Below are positions 34,775-44,546 of a DNA stretch of 64,000 nt, piece by piece. The DNA lies in NCBI RefSeq assembly GCF_900107125.1, contig NZ_FNOU01000002.1, forward strand, positions 124,001 to 188,000, read 5' to 3'. The stretch is from Eubacterium barkeri. Its GTDB lineage: Bacteria > Bacillota > Clostridia > Eubacteriales > Eubacteriaceae. Within the stretch, counting starts at the first letter, position 1, and each line of letters opens with the position of its first letter. The notes below the pieces were generated by a model, which was not told where the DNA came from, searched no databases, and saw nothing but the letters and a program-made list of their open reading frames with translations. A program made the translations under genes and the position numbers.

Positions 34775-35713
34775 GGATTGGAAAGGTACGTTATGAATCA
34801 AAATATCTGGCAGTAAAGCACTTCTACGAAGCTAAGGGGTGGAGTATAAACTGGATGTGTAGGCAGCTTAGAATTTCCAGAGCAGGATACTATAAATGGC
34901 TGATCCGGGACATTCCTGTGCAGGAGCAGAAAATCAGGAACTGGCTGTGCTAATCAAAGAGTATGATGAACGGTTCTGCCACATCCTTGGTTACCGCAGA
35001 ATGACATCATGGATCAATCATTTCAACCATACTTGTTATAGTCCCAAGCGAGTGCACAGGATTATGAAAAAGCTGAATATCCATGCTATCATCCGAAAGA
35101 AAAAGAAGAAATATAAATCATCCACTCCGGAAACAACAGCGGAAAATAAGTTAAAGAGAGAGTTCTGTACAGATGCCCCAAACCAGAAATGGGTAACAGA
35201 TGTTACGGAGTTCAAAGTTCCAGGAGAGAAAAAGAAACTGTATTTAAGTGCGATTCTGAATCTATATGACCGATATCCAGTTTCCTATGTAATCAGCTGC
35301 AGAAATGACAATCAACTGGTATTTAAAACATTTGATAAAGCAATTGCTGCCAATCCAGATGCAAAGCCGCTCTTTCACAGCGATAGAGGATTCCAATATA
35401 CGAGCAGGATATTTCAAAGGAAACTGAAAGAACAGAAAATGGAACAGTCAATGTCAAGAGTAGGCTATTGCATTGATAATGGGCCAACAGAGGGATTCTG
35501 GGGTATCCTCAAGGCGAGATGTATCAAATGTATGAGATAACAGATGAAGCGTCCTTACGCTTTGCAATTAAGGACTATATACGATTTTACAGTAAAGAAC
35601 GTCCCCAAGAAAGATATCAGTGCAAGTCACCTCTGGAAGTACGGATTGAAGCATTAACTTCGGATAAACCAACAGAAGCTCTCTTATTTGTGCAGAAAAA
35701 GAGAGGAGAATAG
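34771..35713 (+). pseudogene. IS3-family transposase OrfB (DDE integrase), two frameshifts
   Basis: The DDE catalytic core is recognisable in three frames: WVTDVTEFK and FHSDRGFQYTS give the aspartates and DNGPTEGFWGILKAE the glutamate. A missing G near 34929 shifts the frame after IPVQEQ, and another missing G near 35517 shifts it in KAE-MYQMYE. Either stops translation, so no active transposase is expected. Without these changes it would be about 313 residues. Confidence 0.88.
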
Positions 35714-35754
35714 CGTTTATTTGATGTACAATAAAATAAAAGGAGCTGACTAAA

Positions 35755-36627
35755 ATGGATTGGATTACACGATTAAACTGTGCAATGAACTATATTGAGG
35801 AACATTTGACTGAACCGATTGATTACGAGGAACTGGCAAAGGTGGCCTGCTGCTCGGCGTATCATTTTCAGCGGATGTTTGCGTATATGGCGGACGTTCC
35901 GCTTTCAGAATATATTCGCCGTAGGCGTATGTCAAGCGCAGCGGTGGACTTGTAAAGCGGTGCGGACAAAATTATTGATATTGCGTTGAAGTATGGCTAC
36001 AATTCACCGACGGCGTTTAATCGTGCCTTTCAAAGCGTACATGGGATTGCGCCATCGCTGATTAAAAATGACGGTGTTCCTCTAAAAGCATTTCCACCAA
36101 TCAGCTTTAAAATTACAATTAAAGGAGCAGAAGAAATGGAATACAGAATTGAAAAGCACGGCGAAATCCGAATTGTTGGTGTGAGCGCACCATTGCAACA
36201 CAAAATTGAGAAAAATTTTGAGATTGTGCCGCAGATGTGGCAAAAGGCAGTGATGGATGGAACCATTCCCCAGCTTTCAACCATGATGAACAGCGTTCCG
36301 ATGGGTCTGCTCGGTGTGAGCGTCTGTAATGATGAAAGCAACTGGAAATATTACATTGCAGTTGCAAGCGACCAGCCAATCAATGGGACAAAGAGCGATG
36401 CTAATACCATTGCTCTGGAGGAATACATCATCCCTGCTGCCACATGGGCAATTTTCTCCGGCAGCGGAGTGAGTCAGTCTATGCAGGAACTGGAAAAACG
36501 TATTGTCACCGAATGGTTGCCCACGTCCGGCTATGAGTACGCAAACGCTCCTGACATTGAAGTTTATCTGAGCGCTGACCCTCAAAACGCCAAATATGAG
36601 GTTTGGATTCCGGTTATTAAAAAGTAA
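35755..36627 (+). pseudogene. AraC-GyrI-like regulator with internal stop codon
   Basis: AraC/XylS helix-turn-helix domain (YEELAKVACCSAYHFQRMF; second helix KYGYNSPTAFNRAFQ) followed by a GyrI-like small-molecule-binding domain, the layout of Rob/BmrR-like regulators. An in-frame TAA at 35953-35955 falls between the two helices, where relatives have glutamine (C-to-T change). The frame is otherwise open. The GyrI part could in principle restart at the ATG near 36136. A paralogue is at 39999. Confidence 0.85.
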
Positions 36628-36740
36628 ATGAAGAAAAGCGCAGGATCAGAAGATGATGTGCAAAAATACTCAAAACAGCTTATGATGCTTTTTTGAGTAT
36701 TGTAAGAAAAGATAGCTAATAACGGCAAGGAGGAAAATTT

Positions 36741-37502
36741 GTGGTAGGAATTTATTTTAGTGGAACAGGCAACACAAAGCACTGCTTAGAGCTGTTTACA
36801 AAGCAGGTTGACCCGTCTGCATCTTGTATTTCCATTGAGGATAAAACAGTTGTAGAGAACATCAAACAGCACGATTTGATTGTTTTAGCGTATCCCATTT
36901 ATTTCAGCAATCTGCCAAAAATCGTCCGTGATTTCATCGTGGATAACCGTACCCTATTTGCAGGAAAAAGCGTATTTATTATTGCAACCATGGGACTGTT
37001 CAGTGGTGACGGGGCAGGCTGTTCGGCAAGGCTTTTGCAGAGCTATGGTGCAAAAACAGTCGGCGGATTGCATCTAAAAATGCCCGACTGCATCGGGGAC
37101 GCAAAGGCGTTGAAAAAGTCTTTGGAGCAGAACAAGCACCTTGTGAAATCGGCAGAGGAAAAAATCAAAGATGCTGCGCTGAAGTTCAAAAACAACACTC
37201 CCACGCAGGAGGGTATCGGCTTTTTCTATCATATGGCTGGGCTTTTCGGGCAAAGACTGTGGTTTTACAACAAGACAAATCAGTATTCAGACAAGCTTAA
37301 AATCAATGCAGACAAATGCGTTGGCTGTGGGGCTTGCATGAACCTCTGTCCTATGAAGAATTTGCAGATTATAGATAAAAAGGCACAAGCAAGCGGCAAA
37401 TGCACCATGTGCTACCGCTGTGTCAATCGCTGTCCGAAGCAGGCAATTACGCTCTTAGGTCACACCCTGCACGAACAATGTGGGATTGAAAAGTATCTTT
37501 AA
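36741..37502 (+). CDS. EFR1-type flavodoxin-ferredoxin fusion protein
   Basis: A 253-residue protein with an N-terminal flavodoxin domain (FSGTGNTKH loop at 6-14) and a C-terminal pair of 4Fe-4S motifs, CVGCGACMNLCP and CTMCYRCVNRCP (about 193-235). This EFR1-like layout suggests electron transfer between flavin and iron-sulphur partners in the cytoplasm. Start is GTG after AAGGAGG. No obvious partner gene is adjacent. Confidence 0.9.
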   Translation: MVGIYFSGTGNTKHCLELFTKQVDPSASCISIEDKTVVENIKQHDLIVLAYPIYFSNLPKIVRDFIVDNRTLFAGKSVFIIATMGLFSGDGAGCSARLLQSYGAKTVGGLHLKMPDCIGDAKALKKSLEQNKHLVKSAEEKIKDAALKFKNNTPTQEGIGFFYHMAGLFGQRLWFYNKTNQYSDKLKINADKCVGCGACMNLCPMKNLQIIDKKAQASGKCTMCYRCVNRCPKQAITLLGHTLHEQCGIEKYL

Positions 37503-37507
37503 AGGTG

Positions 37508-37581
37508 CAAAGCAAGGTTAATCTTTATAATCCCGCAGTTGTCGAGAGCTTTGTGGGGATAAAGAAATTTTATATTTTGTG
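37508..37581 (+). repeat. island intergenic repeat copy 1 (partial)
   Basis: Matches the 3' half of the repeat: ATAATCCCGCAGTTGTCG then a region ending ATAAAGAAATTTTATATT, lying directly between the EFR1 stop and the DUF3788 gene. Confidence 0.55.
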
Positions 37582-37618
37582 ATTAATGAAGAAATCAGAA
37601 TTTAAAAGGAGTATTACT

Positions 37619-38035
37619 ATGCTTGATAAGATACCTAATGCAGAAGAAATGACAACTTTAGTTGGACAATCTTTATATGATGTCTGGAATAAATTATGTG
37701 CTTTGATTGATGAAAAGTATGATATGGAATGCTTGTGGAATAATGGCGGTAAATCTTGGGATTATGAATACAAATACCGCCGAGGCGGTAAAACGCTTTG
37801 TGCATTATATGCCAGAGATACTTGTGTAGGTTTCATGATTATCTTTGGAAAAGATGAACGGGCAAAGTTTGAAGCAGAGCGGAAAAATTATTCAGAACCA
37901 GTCCAAAAGATTTATAATGAAGCGAAAATCTACCATGACGGAAAATGGGTACTGTTTGAGCCAGTTGATACTTCTATGTTTGATGATTTTATCAAATTGT
38001 TAAGTATAAAAAGAAAATCAAATAGAAAATGTTAA
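37619..38035 (+). CDS. DUF3788 family protein
   Basis: A 138-residue protein of the DUF3788 family, common in Clostridia and of unknown function. Features are an aromatic-rich core (WNNGGKSWDYEYKYRRGGK) and a C-terminal helical part with YHDGKWVLFE. The ATG at 37619 has AAAGGAG seven bases upstream, better than the ATG at 37586. It lies between two copies of the intergenic repeat. Confidence 0.75.
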   Translation: MLDKIPNAEEMTTLVGQSLYDVWNKLCALIDEKYDMECLWNNGGKSWDYEYKYRRGGKTLCALYARDTCVGFMIIFGKDERAKFEAERKNYSEPVQKIYNEAKIYHDGKWVLFEPVDTSMFDDFIKLLSIKRKSNRKC

Positions 38036-38052
38036 ATATCCGTTTATGGAGG

Positions 38053-38169
38053 AGATTATGAGCAATATCCACGAGTGCGAACCCATGGCTTTGCATAGGA
38101 AGGTATCTCGATAATTCCGAAGTTGTCGGTAGCTAGGTTGAAATAAAGAAATTTTTATACAATAAGGAG
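38053..38169 (+). repeat. island intergenic repeat copy 2
   Basis: Full-length copy: TTATGAGCAATA, CGAGTGCGAACCCA, GGCTTTGCAT, GGTATCTCGATAATTCCG, GTTGTCGG and AAAGAAATTTTTATAC in that order, ending in the ribosome site of the GNAT gene. Confidence 0.7.
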
Positions 38170-38180
38170 AGATTTCAATT

Positions 38181-38651
38181 TTGAGTATTAGACCAATTAA
38201 AAATAATGAAATACCTTTACTTACTGAATTTCTGTACGAAGCAATTTTCCAGAGAGATACCAAAAACTTAGCTCCAAGAATTATTATACAAGAACCATCA
38301 TTGTGGATTTATGTTGATGAGTTCGGAACAAAAAAGGATGACCACTGCCTTGTAGCAGAAATAGATAATAAAATTGTTGGTGCTGCATGGGTTCGTTGTA
38401 TAAAAGCATTTGGGCATATTAGCGAAACAATTCCAGAGTTCGCTATTTCTGTGTATCCTCAATTCCGTGGGAAGGGTTTAGGAAAGAGCCTTATGGAAGC
38501 AATGCTGAAACTTCTAAAATCCAAAGGCTATACACTAACCTCACTCGCTGTGCAAAAGGATAACTATGCTGTGAATATGTATAAACAAGTTGGATTTGAA
38601 ATTATTGATGAAAATAACGAGGAATATATTATGACCTGTCAGCTTGATTGA
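38181..38651 (+). CDS. GNAT-family N-acetyltransferase
   Basis: A 156-residue acetyltransferase. The acetyl-CoA loop is QFRGKGLGKSL near 95-105, preceded by the beta-strand FAISVYP, and the C-terminal NMYKQVGFE is typical. The acceptor is unknown; position in a mobile island suggests resistance or small-molecule modification. Start TTG with AAGGAGA eleven bases upstream, a rather long spacing. Confidence 0.85.
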   Translation: MSIRPIKNNEIPLLTEFLYEAIFQRDTKNLAPRIIIQEPSLWIYVDEFGTKKDDHCLVAEIDNKIVGAAWVRCIKAFGHISETIPEFAISVYPQFRGKGLGKSLMEAMLKLLKSKGYTLTSLAVQKDNYAVNMYKQVGFEIIDENNEEYIMTCQLD

Positions 38652-38661
38652 TACCCAAGCG

Positions 38662-38770
38662 AATGTGCAATACCCGCCAGAACAAACCCATCGCTTTGCT
38701 ATAGGAGTGTATCTCGATAATCTCGAAGTTGTCGGCAGTTATGTGGAAACAAAGCGTTTTTATATAACAC
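38662..38770 (+). repeat. island intergenic repeat copy 3
   Basis: GTGCAATACCCG, AACAAACCCATCGCTTTGC, GTATCTCGATAATCTCG, GTTGTCGGCAGTTATGTGG and a final TTTTTATATAA. This copy is open in one frame (YLDNLEVVGSYVETKRFYI), which copies 2 and 4 share in part but with stops. Confidence 0.65.
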
Positions 38771-38877
38771 AAACCGCAAGACCACTCTTATCTCAACTTA
38801 GCACGAAATATCATGCCTACTTATTTCTAATTTGGTAGTATAAAGTTAAACTATAATTAGAAATGAGGTACAATGAA

Positions 38878-39987
38878 ATGGAAAACGCAACAGTTAATCT
38901 CTATGAGCTGACAGGAAGCAGTTACGAAATTGGCTATCAGCTTGGCAAAAAAACGATGGCAAACCCACAGCTCACACAAATACAAAAAAGTGATACCGAG
39001 ATATTTACCGATGGACAGCTTGCACAAATGAATGAAATGTTTGACCGTTATTGTCCTGGGCTTAGCGATGAGCTGCGGGGATTCGCTAAAGCAGTGGGTG
39101 CAAGCGAAAAACAAATGTATTATTACGCAGGAACTTGTCTTACTCCGGGCTGCTCTCTCATTGCTGCACTCCCCAGCCTTACGAAAGACGGCCGTGTGCT
39201 GGTTGCTCGAAATTATGAGTTCTCTCATAAGATGGAAGACTTCTCCTTTGGCAAGACCAAGGTAAACGGCAAATATGCACATATCGGAAGCAGCTCCATG
39301 CTATTTGGGCGTAGCGAGGGAATAAACGAATGCGGACTTATGGTTGGGTCGACCTCTTGCGGATTGCCTGTCGGTAATTTTGAGCCAATGCGCAAGCCTG
39401 CAATTAACGGCTTACAATTTTGGGCGGTTATTCGTTCCCTGCTTGAAAATTGTAAAGACGTTGACGAAGCACTGAAAACTGCTTTAGATATACCTATCGC
39501 TTACAACATCAACTTAATGCTTGCTGACAAGACAGGGAAAGCCGTTTTGCTTGAAACCTTTGACGGTGAAAAGGAATGGAAGCTCATAGACTCCACCACT
39601 GCCGAACAGTATCTGCATTCCACCAACCATGCACATCTGCCCAAAATGAAACAGCTTTGCCCGATAGTCATGGAACATTCAACTTGCCGCTACGATTACA
39701 TCAGCAAATATATGGTACAGGCAGAGAAGCTTACGCCCGATGATTTAAAGAGCCTATTACTCTCGGAATATCCAAGTGGATTATGCTGCCACTGGTATGA
39801 TGAATTTTTTGGCACGATCAGAAGTATGGTTTTTGATGTAACTGCTGGAACAGTGGAGGTTTGCTTTGGCGGGCTTGCAGAAAATGGCTGGACATCTTAT
39901 TCATTAAGTGAAGACTTCAAGACGCACAGCCAGACTGTACATATTCAGTCAGAGCACCCGACCTTTGATTTTTGCAAATTGCTATAA
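38878..39987 (+). CDS. C45/choloylglycine-hydrolase-like Ntn hydrolase
   Basis: A 369-residue protein of the acyl-CoA:6-aminopenicillanate acyltransferase (C45) and choloylglycine hydrolase superfamily. The processed nucleophile should be the cysteine in PGCSLIAA (near residue 93); ARNYEFSH near 112 and STNHAHLP near 245 match conserved positions. Family members cleave or transfer acyl-amide groups after self-processing. ATG 38878 has GAGGT eight bases upstream. The AraC gene follows within 12 bases, so the two are probably co-transcribed. Confidence 0.82.
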   Translation: MENATVNLYELTGSSYEIGYQLGKKTMANPQLTQIQKSDTEIFTDGQLAQMNEMFDRYCPGLSDELRGFAKAVGASEKQMYYYAGTCLTPGCSLIAALPSLTKDGRVLVARNYEFSHKMEDFSFGKTKVNGKYAHIGSSSMLFGRSEGINECGLMVGSTSCGLPVGNFEPMRKPAINGLQFWAVIRSLLENCKDVDEALKTALDIPIAYNINLMLADKTGKAVLLETFDGEKEWKLIDSTTAEQYLHSTNHAHLPKMKQLCPIVMEHSTCRYDYISKYMVQAEKLTPDDLKSLLLSEYPSGLCCHWYDEFFGTIRSMVFDVTAGTVEVCFGGLAENGWTSYSLSEDFKTHSQTVHIQSEHPTFDFCKLL

Positions 39988-39998
39988 GGAGAAAAGCT

Positions 39999-40862
39999 AT
40001 GGAGTATCTAGAAGCATTTGAGCGAGCAATCATTTATATGGAAGCCCATCTGGACGAAGGGATTTCGGTCCACGAAGTGGCAAAAGCTTCGGGGTACTCC
40101 TATTACCATTTTACCCGCATTTTCCAGTCGGTGCTTGGGGAAAGTGTTGGAAACTATCTTCAAAAGCGAAGATTATCAAGTGCTGCGCAGAAACTGCTGT
40201 ACAGCGATTGCAAAATTATTGACATTGCTGTGGATAGTGGGTTTGATTCCTCGGAATCTTTTAGTCGTGCATTTAAAAGCAACTATCAAGTTAGTCCATC
40301 AGCATATCGCAGCAATCGCCTTGATGTCTTTCGTGGCAATAAAAAGGAGATTGACCGTGATTTTCTCCACCACATTTCTTCCAAGATTACGGTTCAGCCG
40401 CAAATTAGGAAAATAGATGACATTTATGTTGCTGGTATTCGTGGAATGGCAGTACTTGATCATATTTTTGCTCTGTGGCAACAGTTTGGCGAAAAGCAAG
40501 GCAGCATTTTAAATAAGCATCCATCTGGCAGAACTTTTGGAATCTGCGAATATCAAGAGGATGTGGATGCCGCAAACTACGGTATGGAGTTTACCGAGGT
40601 GATTGGAATGGAGGTAACATGCTATGACAATCTACCGCCCGACATTGTTACTAAAACAATTCCTTCGGGGAAATTTGCCGTATTTACTCATAAAGGTTCA
40701 CTCGAAAGCATTTTGAAAACATATCAGTATATTTGGGGTACATGGGCTATGGTGACAACTGAAACGATTGATGAAAGAGATGATTTTGAGCTTTATGATG
40801 CGCGATTCGCAGGGCGTGAAAATGAGAATTCGGAGATTGATATTTATATCCCGATAAAATAG
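39999..40862 (+). CDS. AraC-GyrI-like transcription regulator
   Basis: A 287-residue regulator with two AraC helix-turn-helix units (VHEVAKASGYSYYHFTRIF; VDSGFDSSESFSRAFK) in the first 105 residues and a GyrI-like effector domain from about 120 to the end (AGIRGMAVLD, SGKFAVFTHKG, WGTWAMVTTE). Intact paralogue of the broken gene at 35755. It follows the C45 hydrolase gene after a strong AAGGAG site. Confidence 0.9.
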   Translation: MEYLEAFERAIIYMEAHLDEGISVHEVAKASGYSYYHFTRIFQSVLGESVGNYLQKRRLSSAAQKLLYSDCKIIDIAVDSGFDSSESFSRAFKSNYQVSPSAYRSNRLDVFRGNKKEIDRDFLHHISSKITVQPQIRKIDDIYVAGIRGMAVLDHIFALWQQFGEKQGSILNKHPSGRTFGICEYQEDVDAANYGMEFTEVIGMEVTCYDNLPPDIVTKTIPSGKFAVFTHKGSLESILKTYQYIWGTWAMVTTETIDERDDFELYDARFAGRENENSEIDIYIPIK

Positions 40863-40894
40863 ACTTGCGATGAAATGAACGAACCATCAGCGTA

Positions 40895-41010
40895 GATTAT
40901 GAGCAATACCTACGAGTGCGAACCCACGGCTTTGCATTGGAGGGTATCTCGATAATCCCGCAGTTATGGTGGCTATGTAGAAACAAAGAGATTTTATATA
41001 ATAGGAGGGC
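40895..41010 (+). repeat. island intergenic repeat copy 4
   Basis: TTATGAGCAATACC, CGAGTGCGAACCCACGGC, TTTGCATTGGAGGGTATC, GATAATCCCGCAGTT and AGAGATTTTATATAATAGG in order; closest to copy 2. It is followed by a ribosome-site-like AGGAGGG but no gene. Confidence 0.7.
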
Positions 41011-41120
41011 AAAAAAGTGAAGCTCTGCATTGCAATAGCCGAAATAGAAACCAATTAAATTCAAACTTTCAGCCCTACCATCTAACGCACAATAATATGT
41101 GCACAAAACCGTGAAAAATG

Positions 41121-41129
41121 ATATACTAA
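41121..41129 (+). promoter_or_regulatory. extended -10 promoter of the DegV gene
   Basis: TGA followed by TATACT, without a clear -35 box. Confidence 0.5.
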
Positions 41130-41166
41130 AACACACCATCTTTGAAGGAACTGAAAGGAGAACATT

Positions 41167-42054
41167 ATGCAGGACTATATCTTAAGCTGCTGCTCCACTG
41201 CTGACTTATCAGAAGCGCATTTTAAAGCCCGGGATATTCATTATATTTGCTTCCACTACGAACTCGATGGGGTGGAGTACGCCGACGATTTAGGGGCCAG
41301 CGTGCCCTTTGAAACCTTTTATCAGGCCATGGCTGACGGTGCGCAAACCAAAACCTCCCAGGTTAATGCCGAGGAATTTGAAGCCTATTTTGAAGGTTTT
41401 TTAAAACAGGGGAAGGATATTCTCCACGTCTCACTGTCCTCGGGGCTGTCCGGAGCCATTAATTCCGCCACCATCGCCAAGGGAAACCTGGAAAAGAAGT
41501 ATCCCGATGCCCGGATTCTCCTGGTGGATTCCCTGGGGGCCTCCTCGGGTTATGGCCTGCTTATGGACCGCCTGGCGGATCTCCGGGATGAGGGCATGGC
41601 CATGACCGACGTGTACGACTGGGCAGAGGCCCATAAGCTTGATGTCCACCACTGGTTCTTCTCCACGGACCTCACCTTTTACATTAAGGGGGGGCGGATC
41701 TCCAAAACCGCTGGCTTCATCGGGGGGATGTTAAGCATCTGCCCTCTCCTCAATATGGATCATCTCGGCCATCTGATCCCAAGGCAGAAAATCCGGACCA
41801 AGCGCAAGGTCATTAAAGCCATCGTCGAATGCATGGAGGAACATGCCCAGGATGGTCTGGGTTATGGGGGGAAATGCTATATTTCCCAATCTGCCTGTTA
41901 TGAGGATGCACGGTCCGTGGCGGATTTAATCGAAGCCCGTTTCCCCCAATTGGAGGGCCAGGTCGAAATCAATAACATCGGGACCACCATCGGCAGCCAC
42001 ACCGGCCCCGGCACCGTTGCCCTCTTCTTCTTTGGGGACCCCCGCATGGATTAG
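41167..42054 (+). CDS. DegV-family fatty-acid-binding protein
   Basis: A 295-residue DegV protein, of the family that includes FakB, which presents fatty acids to a FakA kinase. Expected motifs are KTSQVN near 63, HVSLSSGLSGAINSA near 88 and IGSHTGPGTVALFFFG at the end. No fakA gene is nearby. It is the first core-genome gene after the island and has its own extended -10 promoter and terminator. Confidence 0.88.
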   Translation: MQDYILSCCSTADLSEAHFKARDIHYICFHYELDGVEYADDLGASVPFETFYQAMADGAQTKTSQVNAEEFEAYFEGFLKQGKDILHVSLSSGLSGAINSATIAKGNLEKKYPDARILLVDSLGASSGYGLLMDRLADLRDEGMAMTDVYDWAEAHKLDVHHWFFSTDLTFYIKGGRISKTAGFIGGMLSICPLLNMDHLGHLIPRQKIRTKRKVIKAIVECMEEHAQDGLGYGGKCYISQSACYEDARSVADLIEARFPQLEGQVEINNIGTTIGSHTGPGTVALFFFGDPRMD

Positions 42055-42098
42055 CAGGGGCCCCTTAGGCAAAACCTAAGAATTATTCAGCAATTATT

Positions 42099-42139
42099 AA
42101 GCCCAAAACCCTTTAAATACGGGGGGTTGGGCTTAATTT
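42099..42139 (+). terminator. terminator after the DegV gene
   Basis: AAGCCCAAAACCC pairs with GGGGGGTTGGGCTT, followed by a short T-rich tract. Confidence 0.75.
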
Positions 42140-42170
42140 GAATTTAGGGTCAAAAAAAGGCGGAACACCC

Positions 42171-43540
<1,370 letters not shown>

Positions 43541-43550
43541 GCGGCGGGGG

Positions 43551-43579
43551 TTGACAACCCTGCCATTTTTCGTTACACT
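43551..43579 (+). promoter_or_regulatory. promoter of the thiSFGHE operon
   Basis: TTGACA, 17 bases, TACACT, starting ten bases after the enolase stop codon. Confidence 0.75.
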
Positions 43580-43617
43580 AAGTGAGAATTAAATCAACGC
43601 AGAATATTGTGCAGCGA

Positions 43618-43665
43618 GGGCTCACAAAGGGGGACACCACCACGGGTGTCGTTCTTTGTGAGCCC
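43618..43665 (+). promoter_or_regulatory. long hairpin in the thiS leader
   Basis: GGGCTCACAAAG pairs perfectly with CTTTGTGAGCCC; an inner GACACC/GGTGTC stem stacks inside. It is followed by TTGTTGCATTTT and then the thiS ribosome site AAGGAGG. It lacks the CTGAGA and ACCTGA boxes of a TPP riboswitch. It may be an attenuator, RNA stabiliser or protein-binding site. Confidence 0.7.
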
Positions 43666-43689
43666 TTGTTGCATTTTAAGGAGGATTTT

Positions 43690-43887
43690 ATGATTGACGT
43701 GAATGGCATCCCCCGGGAGGGCTGTGAGGGCCTTTCCCTGGTGGCGCTGCTAACTAAACTCGGCTATGCTGAAGGACGGATTGCAGTGGAATTAAACGGC
43801 CAGATCATCCCCAGACGAAAATACCCGGAGCAGCGGGTTTCGGAGGGGGACCATCTGGAAGTGGTGACCTTTGTGGGGGGTGGCTGA
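43690..43887 (+). CDS. thiS: sulfur carrier protein ThiS
   Basis: A 65-residue ubiquitin-like carrier ending in the Gly-Gly tail (VTFVGGG) that is adenylated and thiocarboxylated to deliver sulphur for the thiazole ring. The start MIDVNGI and the AVELNGQIIPR stretch fit the family. It has AAGGAGG upstream and is the first gene of the thiazole operon. The open frame further upstream lies in the hairpin leader. Confidence 0.92.
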   Translation: MIDVNGIPREGCEGLSLVALLTKLGYAEGRIAVELNGQIIPRRKYPEQRVSEGDHLEVVTFVGGG

Positions 43888-43888
43888 G

Positions 43889-44530
43889 ATGGGCATTCCC
43901 ATGAAACAGGAAATGGATGAGGTGTTGGCGGCCCGGCACGGAAGGGCCGTCCAGGAGAAGCTGGCCCGAGGCCGGGTGGCCATCGCCGGTCTGGGGGGCC
44001 TGGGCTCCACCATTGCCATTGCCCTGGCCCGGGCCGGTGTGGGGCATCTCCACCTCATGGATTTTGACCGGGTGGATTTAACTAACTTAAACCGCCAGCA
44101 GTACGGCATCGCCGATTTAGGGCTTCTAAAAACCGAGGCCCTCAGGGCCCATATACAGGCCATCAACCCCTACCTCCACATCAAAAGTCACAGCCTGCGC
44201 ATTACCGATGAGGCCATCCCCGAACTCTTTGCTGAGGATGAAATCATCTGCGAGGCCTTTGACCGCCCCGAGGAAAAAGCCATGCTGGTGAACGGTCTCT
44301 TTGATTATTATCCCGAAAAATGGCTGGTGGGGGCATCGGGGATGGCGGGATATGGCAGCAGCAACGCCATTGTCACAAGGCAGGTTGCCAGTCACTATTA
44401 TCTCTGTGGCGATGGTCACACTGATCTTGGGACCCCCGGTGGCCTCATGGCCCCCCGGGTGGGGATCTGTGCCGCCCATCAGGCCAATATGGTCATTCGG
44501 TTATTACTGGATGAACCCAGCGTTTATTAA
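43889..44530 (+). CDS. thiF: ThiS adenylyltransferase ThiF
   Basis: E1-like enzyme that adenylates the ThiS C-terminus. The 213-residue protein is the short Clostridial type: nucleotide motif [10 protein letters not shown] near 35-44, [16 protein letters not shown] near 58-73, and a C-terminal [19 protein letters not shown] stretch. It lacks the CxxC zinc pair of longer MoeB-like proteins. One base separates it from thiS, so translation is coupled. Confidence 0.9.
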   Translation: MGIPMKQEMDEVLAARHGRAVQEKLARGRVAIAGLGGLGSTIAIALARAGVGHLHLMDFDRVDLTNLNRQQYGIADLGLLKTEALRAHIQAINPYLHIKSHSLRITDEAIPELFAEDEIICEAFDRPEEKAMLVNGLFDYYPEKWLVGASGMAGYGSSNAIVTRQVASHYYLCGDGHTDLGTPGGLMAPRVGICAAHQANMVIRLLLDEPSVY

Positions 44531-44546
44531 AAGAAAGAGGACAACA

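Larger units (their letters stand above)
34041..35713 (+). mobile_element. IS3-family insertion sequence, decayed
   Basis: orfA and orfB transposase frames in the usual -1 arrangement. The likely left end is TGATACCTCTTAAGTAGACA at 34041. No matching inverted repeat is seen after the orfB stop, so the right end seems lost or diverged. orfB carries two single-base deletions. Confidence 0.82.
27285..41110. mobile_element. A+T-rich genomic island
   Basis: Base composition and codon use change abruptly after rlmD and return just before the DegV gene. The segment contains a recombinase remnant, an IS3-family element, regulators, transfer-like cargo, intergenic repeats and at least four inactivated genes. 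No direct repeat marking both ends was found, so the limits are approximate. Confidence 0.75.
40863..41166. other. right end of the island, no gene
   Basis: About 300 bases holding repeat copy 4, then unannotated A+T-rich sequence to about 41100 and the DegV promoter. The island probably ends between 41010 and 41100. Confidence 0.5.

Noticed and set aside
27597-35955. In-frame TAG and TAA codons in the island read as an alternative code or recoding
   Set aside because: Each stop fits a single-base change from a conserved tryptophan or glutamine codon, other genes nearby have simple one-base deletions, and no pyrrolysine or suppressor signals are seen. Ordinary decay explains it.
38644-38838. 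64-codon ORF after the GNAT gene
   Set aside because: It runs through intergenic repeat copy 3, and the other copies have stops in the equivalent frame, so it is more likely a chance opening or a remnant than a gene.
37508-41010. Integron attC sites
   Set aside because: The repeats separate single genes, but lack GTTRRRY and RYYYAAC ends and no tyrosine integron integrase is in the window. Kept only as unexplained repeats.
27285-41110. Direct attachment repeats at both island edges
   Set aside because: I compared the sequence after rlmD with that before the DegV promoter and found no convincing shared core.
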